Origin: JBHIBR01 sp046759145 [NCBI: Nitrospinota bacterium]
GTDB lineage: Bacteria; UBA8248
DNA: 8,131 nucleotides
Assembly: GCA_046759145.1 (NCBI GenBank)
Contig: JBHIBR010000064.1
Coordinates: 1-8,131 of the forward strand
Reading direction: 5' to 3'
The position numbers and the translations under genes were made by a program. Under the pieces are notes generated by a model. It had not been told where the DNA came from. It ran no database searches and worked only from the letters and a program-made list of their open reading frames with translations. Shown here in pieces: positions 1 through 6,125 of the stretch; the first letter of the stretch is position 1, and every line of letters begins with the position of its first letter.

Positions 1-23
1 TAGCCCGGGGCCTCGCCCGCCCC

Positions 24-28
24 AAAGG
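24..28 (+). promoter_or_regulatory. Weak ribosome binding site of the D-aminoacylase gene
   Basis: AAAGG lies 8 bases before the ATG at 37 and supports that start. Only 36 bases precede the gene, so whether it has its own promoter or continues an upstream operon cannot be decided here. Confidence 0.45.
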
Positions 29-36
29 CGCATCCC

Positions 37-1626
37 ATGTACGACCTCCTGTTCCTCGACGCAGAGCTCTACGACGGAACGGGCGCTCCCGCGCGCCGCG
101 GGGACCTCGCTGTAGCGGGGGACCGGATCGCCGCCCTGGGCCGGCTTCCCTCCCGCCGGGCGCGGCGCGTGATCCGCTGTGAGGGGCGGGCCCTTGCCCC
201 GGGGTTCATCGACATCCACTCCCATTCGGACTACCACCTCCTGATCAATCCCCTGGCGGAGAGCAAGGTGCGCCAGGGAGTCACCACCGAGGTGGGGGGG
301 AACTGCGGCTACGCGGCCGCGCCCATCAGCGGACCCGCACTCGAGGAGCGGAGCAAGACCTACCGCGATCTCTACGGCCTCGACCACGGGTGGGAAGAGC
401 TCTCCGACTACCTGGCCCGGCTCGAGGGCGCGGGCATCTCGGTCAATTACGTCGCCCTCGCTGGCCACAACACCGTCCGGGCGAGCGCCATGGGAGGGGC
501 GGACCGGCCTCCGACGGCGGAGGAGCTCGAGGCCATGGGGGCGGCCCTCGAGCGGGCGATGGAGCAAGGGGCCTTCGGGCTCTCCACGGGCCTCATCTAT
601 CCGCCGGCCTGCTTCGCCAGCCGGGAGGAGCTGGTCGCCCTGGCCAAGGTGGCTGCCCGCCGGGGGGGGATCCTCACGGCACACATGCGGAGCGAGGGGG
701 ACGCGCTCCTCGAGGCCGTCGAGGAGGTGCTGGAGGTGAGCCGGGGAGCGGGGATTCCCCTCCAGATCTCCCACCTCAAGACGGCCGGCGAGCGCAACTG
801 GAACAAACTGGAGGGAGCCTTCCACCTCATCGAGGAGGCGCGGGCGGGGGGTCAGGACGTGACCTGCGACCGCTATCCCTACCTGGCCTCCAACGCCGGC
901 CTCGGCGCCTGCCTCCCCCACTGGGTCCACGAGGGCTCTCTCGCTGACAAGACCCAGCGTCTCACCGACCCCGAATGCCGGGCGCGCATCCGGGCAGACA
1001 TCCTGGCCGAGCACCCCGAGCCCGAGTACTGGGACCTCATCGTGATCTCCCATCTCACCCTCCCCCAGAACAAGGGCTACGAGGGCCTCTCCCTCCGCGC
1101 CGCGGCCGCCCGGGCGGGCCAGGAGCCGCTCGAGTTCATGTTGGACCTGCTGGCGGCCGAGTGCATGAACGTCGAGGCCCTGATGTTCGTCATGTGCGAG
1201 GAGAACCTCCGGGTCATCCTCCGCAAGCCCTACGTCATGGTGGGTTCCGACGCAGGGGCGCGGGCCCACTACGGCCCGCTGTCCGAGGGCTGCCCCCACC
1301 CCCGCGGTTTCGGCACCTTCCCCATGGTTCTCGGCCGGTACGTGCGGGAACTGGGGTTGTTGAACCTCTCCCAAGCCATCCGGAAGATGACCTGGGATCC
1401 CGCTCGCCGCCTGGGCCTAGAGCGGAGGGGGAAGCTGGCGCCCGGGTTCGCGGCAGACCTGGTGCTCCTGGACCCCGACCGGGTGGCCGACCTGGCGAGT
1501 TACGAGGCGCCCCGGCGCTACCCCGCCGGGATAGACCTGGTGGCTGTGAATGGAAAGCTAACCGTGGAGGGAGGCGAGCACCTGGGCGCCCGCGCGGGCC
1601 GCGCGTTGCGCAAAGGAGTCCCATGA
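37..1626 (+). CDS. N-acyl-D-amino-acid deacylase (D-aminoacylase family amidohydrolase)
   Basis: This 529-residue protein is a metal-dependent amidohydrolase of the D-aminoacylase type, which hydrolyses N-acyl-D-amino acids to the free D-amino acid and a carboxylate. Its length is normal for the family. The family motifs appear in order: GFIDIHSHSD with metal-ligand H61 and H63, GGNCG with the metal-binding C90, TAHMRSEGD with H216, QISHLKTAG with H246, and VGSDAGAR with the presumed catalytic D405. The HPRGFGTF segment (421-428) and the C-terminal beta-sandwich return (GKLAPGFAADLVLLDP, 465-480) follow. No signal peptide is visible, so it is probably cytoplasmic. The stop overlaps the start of the TPR gene (ATGA), indicating co-transcription and translational coupling. 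The acyl and amino-acid specificity cannot be read from sequence. The family assignment is strong, but D-specificity is inferred. Related members act on other N-acyl or cyclic amide substrates. Confidence 0.9.
   Translation: MYDLLFLDAELYDGTGAPARRGDLAVAGDRIAALGRLPSRRARRVIRCEGRALAPGFIDIHSHSDYHLLINPLAESKVRQGVTTEVGGNCGYAAAPISGPALEERSKTYRDLYGLDHGWEELSDYLARLEGAGISVNYVALAGHNTVRASAMGGADRPPTAEELEAMGAALERAMEQGAFGLSTGLIYPPACFASREELVALAKVAARRGGILTAHMRSEGDALLEAVEEVLEVSRGAGIPLQISHLKTAGERNWNKLEGAFHLIEEARAGGQDVTCDRYPYLASNAGLGACLPHWVHEGSLADKTQRLTDPECRARIRADILAEHPEPEYWDLIVISHLTLPQNKGYEGLSLRAAAARAGQEPLEFMLDLLAAECMNVEALMFVMCEENLRVILRKPYVMVGSDAGARAHYGPLSEGCPHPRGFGTFPMVLGRYVRELGLLNLSQAIRKMTWDPARRLGLERRGKLAPGFAADLVLLDPDRVADLASYEAPRRYPAGIDLVAVNGKLTVEGGEHLGARAGRALRKGVP
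1612..1618 (+). promoter_or_regulatory. Ribosome binding site of the TPR gene
   Basis: AAAGGAG lies 4 bases before the ATG at 1623, inside the last codons of the deacylase gene. It fixes 1623 rather than the in-frame ATG at 1638 as the likely start. It partly overlaps the 8-base palindrome TTGCGCAA (1606-1613) and follows the 12-base palindrome GCCCGCGCGGGC (1588-1599). Confidence 0.6.
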
Positions 1627-3575
1627 GCGAAGGCGCGATGGACTGGGGCCAGATCCTCCTCCTGTTCTTCTTGGTGCTGGCGCTGGGGGCGCTCCTCGCC
1701 CTGGTGCTCCAGCGGCGCCTCACCCGCAGGTCCGCCTTTCCCCCGGACGCCTGGGAGCCCTACCTGGCCCATGACGATACCGACCTCGAGGGAGCCCCTG
1801 CGAAGCAGAAAGAGCCTTCCCCCGAGGACGGCGAAGGTCCTCCCGAGCCCGTACCCGCTCCTTCTCTCGGCGCCACGGATGAGCCCCACGAAGAGGAGGT
1901 CCTCCAGCCCTCCCCGCCCGAGCTCGCTCCGCCCCCCGTGGGCGAGGAGCATCCCCCGCTAGAAGAGTCCAAGAGCCTGAAGTCCTCCCGGCCGTCGGAA
2001 GGGGATGGGGGCGGTCCGCCCCCTCGCGCGCCCGCTCGAGGGGAGGAAGAAGAGGAGGACGTTTTCTCCCTCCTCGAGGGCCAGGAGGAGGGGAAAGGCC
2101 GCCGGCCAACGGGCCGGCCCGATAGAGCCAGTTTTTCTGAGCCCCCGCGGCCAAGCGGGGCTCAAAAGAAGGAGGGTTCCGGAAGCGGGCCCGCCCCCGC
2201 CCGGCCGCGCGCCCGGGCGGGGGCGGAAGGGTCCATTCGGGAGCGGCTGGTGGGGGGGAAGAAAGAGGCCGCGACGCCCCCGCCCCCGCCCCCTCCGGCG
2301 CCCTCGGCTGGCGGCGATGGGGAGGCGGGAGCGGCGCCGATAAAAGACGAAGCCTCGGCTCCAACGGCGTCCCCCCCTCCCTCCCCTCCCGAGGCGGCCC
2401 GCTCTCCCCTGGACGAGCTGGACCCGCTTCTGAAGTACCTCTGTCCCGGAGGGATCCCCGTCATCGAAGAGATGGAAAAGGAGCCTCCTGCCGCCGCCGC
2501 GGAGGTCCTCAGGGCGGCCACCCGGGAGGCCAGAGAGCGGGGGGAGGGAGTGGGGGCGAACACCTTCTACCAGCTCGGCATCCTGAGCCTCCTCTGCCGG
2601 AAACCTTCGGCCGCAGCCGAGCACCTGAAGGCTGCCCTGCGGCGGACCCGCGAGTTCGGGCCGGTGCTGAACAGCCTGGGGGTGGCCCACTTCGCCTTGG
2701 GCAAGGGGGAGGCGGCCCTGAGCTACCTCAAGGAGGGCCTCCGGGAATCGGGCCAGGAGCGGAGGCTCCAGATCGCCATCCTGCGCAACCTCGCCCGGGT
2801 GTACGCCCACCGCCGCTCCCCCCGTTCAGCCGCCCAGTGTTGCCGCGAAGCGCTCGACCTCCTGGGCCCGGAAGAGGGGGGCTACTTACGGGCCCGCCTC
2901 CTGGCGCGGCACGGGCGGCTCTTAAGGGAGCTGGGGGAAGCGGAAGAAGCGCGCGAATCCCTGCAGGAGGCTATCCGGCTCGACCGGGCGCAAGGGCGAC
3001 CGGGGGCGGCGGCCGCGAGCCTCTCCCCCCTCGCCCAACTGCACCGGGAGGCGGGGGAGATGGAGGAGGCGCTCCGCTCCCTGGAGGAGGCCCTGGCGCT
3101 CTGGCGGGAGGCAGGCGACCGGAGCGGAGAGGCCCACGCCTTGGGCGCCCTGGGGGTGGTGTATGCGGGTCGGGAGGAGTTTCACCGGGCTCTGGAGCGC
3201 TGCGAGCACGCCCGCGCCCTCCACCGGGAGCTCGGGGACCTCAAGGGGGAGGCCGCCGACCTCGGGAACATCGGGAATGTGTTCTACTTCCGGGGCGAGC
3301 TCGATCGGGCCCTCGCCGCCCACGAGGAGGCCCTCGCGCTCAACCGCGAGGCGGGCCACCGCAGGGGGGTAGCCACCAGCCTCGGGAACCTGGGCCGGAT
3401 GAAGTTCGAGCTGGGGTCCCGCGAGGAGGCGGAGGCGCTCCTGGAGGAGGCCTTTGTGCTCTTCCGCCAGGAGGGGGCCAGCCCGCAGATGGAGAAGGTC
3501 CGCCGCATCCTGGAGGAGATGCGGCGTCTCTCCCCCCAGAGGCGGAATCGAGGGAAAAGGAGGAAGCGGTCATGA
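1623..3575 (+). CDS. Membrane-anchored tetratricopeptide repeat protein with long disordered linker
   Basis: This is a 650-residue protein of unknown specific function. Residues 9-30 form one hydrophobic membrane segment followed by RRLTRR, so the bulk is predicted to be cytoplasmic by the positive-inside rule. Residues about 40-260 are low complexity, rich in Pro, Glu, Gly, Ala and Ser, with an acidic EEEEED run (141-146) and seven consecutive prolines (219-225). The C-terminal half (about 310-620) is a helical TPR array. Equivalent positions at 438, 478, 518, 558 and 598 fall exactly 40 residues apart (GEAEEAR, GEMEEAL, EEFHRAL, GELDRAL, GSREEAE). That spacing and the LGNLG/LGNIG cores resemble kinesin-light-chain-like TPRs, which bind proteins. 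The protein ends in the basic tail RRNRGKRRKRS. The open frame runs further upstream, but that part overlaps the deacylase gene. The ATGA overlap and the Shine-Dalgarno favour 1623. A scaffold role is inferred, and no enzymatic domain is seen. Confidence 0.85.
   Translation: MSEGAMDWGQILLLFFLVLALGALLALVLQRRLTRRSAFPPDAWEPYLAHDDTDLEGAPAKQKEPSPEDGEGPPEPVPAPSLGATDEPHEEEVLQPSPPELAPPPVGEEHPPLEESKSLKSSRPSEGDGGGPPPRAPARGEEEEEDVFSLLEGQEEGKGRRPTGRPDRASFSEPPRPSGAQKKEGSGSGPAPARPRARAGAEGSIRERLVGGKKEAATPPPPPPPAPSAGGDGEAGAAPIKDEASAPTASPPPSPPEAARSPLDELDPLLKYLCPGGIPVIEEMEKEPPAAAAEVLRAATREARERGEGVGANTFYQLGILSLLCRKPSAAAEHLKAALRRTREFGPVLNSLGVAHFALGKGEAALSYLKEGLRESGQERRLQIAILRNLARVYAHRRSPRSAAQCCREALDLLGPEEGGYLRARLLARHGRLLRELGEAEEARESLQEAIRLDRAQGRPGAAAASLSPLAQLHREAGEMEEALRSLEEALALWREAGDRSGEAHALGALGVVYAGREEFHRALERCEHARALHRELGDLKGEAADLGNIGNVFYFRGELDRALAAHEEALALNREAGHRRGVATSLGNLGRMKFELGSREEAEALLEEAFVLFRQEGASPQMEKVRRILEEMRRLSPQRRNRGKRRKRS
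2101..2164. repeat. Two adjacent inverted repeats inside the linker-coding region
   Basis: First, GCCGGCC (2101-2107) pairs with GGCCGGC (2112-2118) around a 4-base loop. Second, TGAGCCCCCGC (2138-2148) pairs with GCGGGGCTCA (2155-2164) with one bulged C and a 6-base loop. The second is preceded by TTTTTC and followed by AAAAG, so neither strand has a U-tract after the stem and neither reads as an intrinsic terminator. Both lie in the disordered-linker codons of the TPR gene. Confidence 0.5.
3557..3563 (+). promoter_or_regulatory. Strong Shine-Dalgarno ahead of the 43-codon ORF
   Basis: AAGGAGG is a near-complete anti-16S match, 8 bases before the ATG at 3572. It lies within the basic C-terminal tail codons of the TPR gene and is the best ribosome binding site in the window. 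Confidence 0.55.
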
Positions 3576-3703
3576 AGAAGGCCTCCGCCCGCGCCCTCGG
3601 AGGTCTGCCCCGCGGTGCTTCTGGGCGAGCGCGCGGGCTTGGGGCGGGGCGGAGAGGGCGTGGGGGTGCTCACGGCTCAGTCCTCCACGGCCCAGAGTTC
3701 TAG
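3572..3703 (+). CDS. Hypothetical 43-residue basic protein or gene remnant
   Basis: This short frame overlaps the TPR stop codon as ATGA and sits behind an optimal Shine-Dalgarno, the same coupling used between the two genes upstream. The product starts MKKASARALGG, is rich in Gly, Arg and Ala, and ends HGPEF. It resembles no family I recognise, and its composition is what high-GC noncoding sequence gives in this frame. Its last 27 bases overlap the 3' end of the convergent peptidase gene. It has no hydrophobic stretch long enough for a membrane segment or signal peptide. It may be a real small protein, the 5' remnant of a lost downstream gene, or a chance ORF behind a purine-rich Lys/Arg codon run. 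The initiation signals are better supported than the protein. Confidence 0.3.
   Translation: MKKASARALGGLPRGASGRARGLGAGRRGRGGAHGSVLHGPEF
3579..3606 (+). terminator. Candidate terminator hairpin between convergent operons
   Basis: AGGCCTCCG (3579-3587) pairs with CGGAGGTCT (3598-3606) over nine base pairs, including one G-U, around a 10-base loop. It begins 4 bases after the TPR stop. No T-run follows on the plus strand, so it is not a classical intrinsic terminator. It could be a U-less terminator, a 3'-end stabiliser, or a structure near the start of the 43-codon ORF. The rest of 3607-3676 is GC-rich, with only a weaker possible stem (CCCGCG 3609-3614 with CGCGGG 3632-3637). Confidence 0.35.
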
Positions 3704-4855
3704 GAGTCGGAAGAGGACGCGGGCCGCCATCCTCAGCTCATCGAGCGCCACCCACTCGTCGGGGGCGTGGGCCTGCGCGATACTACCCGGCCCGAAGAGA
3801 AAGCAGTTGCGGCTACCCGTGCGCGCGGCGATGAGGCCCGCGTCGGTGTAGTAAGGAACCCCCACGAGCGCGAGCTCGGAGCCCATCACCTCCCGGTGGG
3901 CGCGGCGGAAGATGGCGACCGCGGGGGCGTCCTCCTCCGCGAGGATGGGCGGGCGCTCTACGCTGATGGGTCGCACCTCCCCCCGGGTGCCGCTCACCCG
4001 GGCGCAGCCCGCCGCGAGCGCCTCCTCCACCATCTGCTGCACCCCGGCGGAGTCGAGGGGGGGCGGGAAACGCGCATCCACCTCGGCCCGGCAGCGATCC
4101 GGGACGACATTCGTCTTCAAGCCCCCCTCGACGCGACCCACTGTCACGGTGGTGACCCCCAGACGGGGGTGGCTGTGGGGGAGGCCCGCTGCCCGCTCCT
4201 TGAGCCCGCACAGTGCGAGTGCCATGGCGTGGATGGCGTCCGCCCCCTCCTGGGGCGCAGCGGCGTGGGCGCTTCGCCCCCGGACGAGGAGCTCGAACCA
4301 GAGGGTGCCCTTCTGGGCCACCACGAGCTGAAGGGAGGTCGGCTCGCAGGATAGGACCGCATCCTCCCGCCCCACCCTGCCCCGCTCCACGAGGCTGGCC
4401 GCGCCCCGCATGAAGGGTCCCTCCTCGTCCACCACCAGGCAGAGGCGAACCCGGTGGCGGAGGGAGAGCCCCCGGTCCGCCCGCTCCTTGAGGGCCCGGA
4501 AAGCGACAAGCGCCGCCGCGAGGCCCCCCTTCATGTCGCAGGCGCCCCTCCCCCAGAGGCGCCCCCCCTCGAGCTCCCCTCCGAAGGGCTCTCGGGTCCA
4601 GCCCTCGCCGGGGGGGACGGTGTCCATGTGGTTCACAATCGAGAGCGTGCGGCCGGGCCGCGGGCCTGCGAGCTCGACGAGGAGGTTCTCCCGGCCCTCC
4701 GCCACTTGGTCCCGCTCCACCTCGAGGCCCGACCACCGCAGGTAGGCCTCGAGCCGCTCGGCCACCGCACGTTCCTCGCCGGGGGGGTTCGGGCTCGGGA
4801 TGCGCACGAGCTCCGCCGCGAGCGCGGCTACCTCCTCTCCGTGGCGGCCTTCCAT
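3677..4855 (-). CDS. M20 family metallopeptidase (ArgE/DapE/CPG2-like)
   Basis: This 392-residue protein has the full di-zinc M20 motif set. It has H76 and D78 in NHMDTVPPG, the bridging D107 in GRGACDMKGG, the general base E144 with ligand E145 in VVDEEGP, E171 in SCEPTS, and H363 in AQAHAPDEWV. The inserted dimerisation domain begins around 180 and carries the conserved H197 in GRSAHAAAPQEGADAI. Members hydrolyse an amide bond of an N-acyl amino acid or short peptide, usually in the cytoplasm, and no signal peptide is visible. The glutamate at 171 is the form common in ArgE/DapE-type enzymes, but the substrate cannot be called. The ATG lies one base after the anmK stop (TAG-C-ATG), with a weak GGGGG ribosome site 7 bases upstream, so it is the last gene of the minus-strand operon. 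That context makes a muropeptide-derived peptide a reasonable inferred substrate. Acetylornithine or succinyl-diaminopimelate deacylation remains possible. Confidence 0.88.
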   Translation of the reverse strand: MEGRHGEEVAALAAELVRIPSPNPPGEERAVAERLEAYLRWSGLEVERDQVAEGRENLLVELAGPRPGRTLSIVNHMDTVPPGEGWTREPFGGELEGGRLWGRGACDMKGGLAAALVAFRALKERADRGLSLRHRVRLCLVVDEEGPFMRGAASLVERGRVGREDAVLSCEPTSLQLVVAQKGTLWFELLVRGRSAHAAAPQEGADAIHAMALALCGLKERAAGLPHSHPRLGVTTVTVGRVEGGLKTNVVPDRCRAEVDARFPPPLDSAGVQQMVEEALAAGCARVSGTRGEVRPISVERPPILAEEDAPAVAIFRRAHREVMGSELALVGVPYYTDAGLIAARTGSRNCFLFGPGSIAQAHAPDEWVALDELRMAARVLFRLLELWAVED

Positions 4856-4856
4856 G

Positions 4857-6125
4857 CTATCGCCCCCGCGACGCCCCGCCCGGGGTCCCCAAGCGGCAGG
4901 CCGCTTGGGGCGCCCCGCCCGCCCCGGGCACCCCTTCCCCGAGGGAAGCCATCAGCTTCCGGAAATTGTCCCCCGGCGCAATGGAGCCCAGCACCACCGG
5001 CTTCCGCGCCCCCGTGAGATGTGGGCCGCTCGCAGGGATCCCGCGCAGCGCCGCGTGCGCCAGGAGCGCAAAGGCCGCCGCCTCCATGCCATCGGCGGGC
5101 CAGCCCTTTTCGTCGCTCACCATAAACGGCACGGAGGCGAGCCCCCGCTCGAGCCGCCTGCGGATGGCCGCATTATGCACCCCTCCCCCGCCCGCAACCA
5201 CCTCCCGGAGGGGAGGGCTCCCGGGACAGTGGAGCTGGAGGTTCAGCAGGATGCCCTCCGCCGTGAAGGCGGCAAGGGTGGCGAGCTGGTCTTCCGGTCG
5301 AAGCCCCCGTGAGGCCATGCGGCCGAGCAGTTCGCGGGCGAACTCCTCCCCGAAGGTCTCCCGCCCGGTCGCCTTGGGGGGAGGGCGGCGAAGGAAGGGG
5401 TGAGAGAGGAGCCCTGAGAGGGTCTGTGGGTCCGGCTCCCCTCGCAGGGCTCGGGAACCCCCTTCGTCGCGCGCCACCTCACCGCCCGAGAGAAAGGCTA
5501 CGGCAGCGTCCAGGAGGGCGTTCCCTGGCCCCGTGTCGAAGGCTAGGGGGGGTCCACCGCCCCGGGGGGGGAGGTAGGTCAGGTTGGCCATCCCGCCGAT
5601 GTTGAGGAAGACCACGGGCCCCTCCTCTCGGCGGAAGAGCAGGTCGTGGGCGTAGGGAGCGAGGGGCGCACCTGTGCCGCCCTCGGCCATGTCCCGGGCG
5701 CGAAAGTTGAACACTGTGGTGATGCCCGTTCGCGCGGCGATGACCGCCGCCTCGCCCAACTGGAGGGTGGAGGGGGGATGCGCGCCCTCGCCTCCGGGGG
5801 GGAAATGGCGGACCGTCTGGCCGTGGGAGCCGATGAGGTCCACCCGGGCGGGGTCGAGCCCCGCCTGCGCCAGGAGGTCGAGGGCGGCGGCGGCGAACGC
5901 CTCCCCCAGCTCGAAGTGGAGCCGGCAGAGGCCGGCGGTGTCCCCTCCCCCCTCCCCGGCCGCCCGGAGCACGCGAGCGCGGAGGTCGGCCGACAGGGGG
6001 CGAGCACAGAACGCCCGGAACTCCGCCCGCAGCCTCTCCCCTTCTTCCAGCTCCACCCACGCGGCGTCCACCGCGTCGGCCGAGGTCCCGCTCATCAACC
6101 CCAGCAAACTCCAGCGGCGCTTCAC
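4857..6125 (-). CDS. anmK: Anhydro-N-acetylmuramic acid kinase
   Basis: AnmK opens the 1,6-anhydro ring of anhydroMurNAc and phosphorylates it with ATP, giving MurNAc-6-phosphate in cytoplasmic murein recycling. The 422-residue product shows the family hallmarks: GLMSGTSADAVDAA (9-22) at the phosphate-binding N-terminus, GSHGQTVRH (99-107), ARTGITTVFNFRARD (131-145), LNIGGMANL (174-182), FDTGPGN with the presumed catalytic D197 (196-202), and AGGGGVHN (311-318). The usual end of the family is near VLGSIAPGDNF (378-388). A Gly/Ala/Pro/Arg-rich tail of about 30 residues follows and makes it longer than the typical 370-390. The start is GTG, overlapping the transglycosylase stop as GTGA, with GGGAG (6139-6135) 9 bases upstream. 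Many homologues read GTS-x-DG-x-D, whereas here Ala17 replaces that Gly. The identity is secure from the ordered motifs. It acts on the product class made by the gene upstream. Confidence 0.95.
   Translation of the reverse strand: MKRRWSLLGLMSGTSADAVDAAWVELEEGERLRAEFRAFCARPLSADLRARVLRAAGEGGGDTAGLCRLHFELGEAFAAAALDLLAQAGLDPARVDLIGSHGQTVRHFPPGGEGAHPPSTLQLGEAAVIAARTGITTVFNFRARDMAEGGTGAPLAPYAHDLLFRREEGPVVFLNIGGMANLTYLPPRGGGPPLAFDTGPGNALLDAAVAFLSGGEVARDEGGSRALRGEPDPQTLSGLLSHPFLRRPPPKATGRETFGEEFARELLGRMASRGLRPEDQLATLAAFTAEGILLNLQLHCPGSPPLREVVAGGGGVHNAAIRRRLERGLASVPFMVSDEKGWPADGMEAAAFALLAHAALRGIPASGPHLTGARKPVVLGSIAPGDNFRKLMASLGEGVPGAGGAPQAACRLGTPGGASRGR
4887..4910. repeat. Perfect 24-base inverted repeat at the anmK-peptidase junction
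   Basis: CCCCAAGCGGC (4887-4897) is the exact reverse complement of GCCGCTTGGGG (4900-4910), separated by AG. As RNA it would form at least a 10-bp stem with a tetraloop. It lies in the codons of the extra AnmK C-terminal tail, with its near edge 31 bases before the peptidase ATG. No U-tract follows on either strand. It could tune distal gene expression or mRNA processing. Confidence 0.6.

Noticed and set aside
975-1622. In-frame open sequence upstream of the TPR start
   Set aside because: It lies wholly inside the deacylase gene, gives Arg/Pro/Gly-rich shadow translation, and the Shine-Dalgarno plus ATGA overlap point to 1623.
1720-2810. Long minus-strand open frames opposite the TPR gene linker
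   Set aside because: They are low-complexity translations without recognisable domains. Stop codons are rare in all frames at this GC content, so these are shadows.
2916-3500. 120-base tandem DNA repeat
   Set aside because: The periodicity is at the protein level (40-residue TPRs). The nucleotide copies are diverged, so it is not a recent DNA duplication.
3767-4354. Plus-strand open frames opposite the M20 peptidase
   Set aside because: The minus strand encodes every M20 metal ligand in order, and the plus-strand frames show no domain or plausible start signal.
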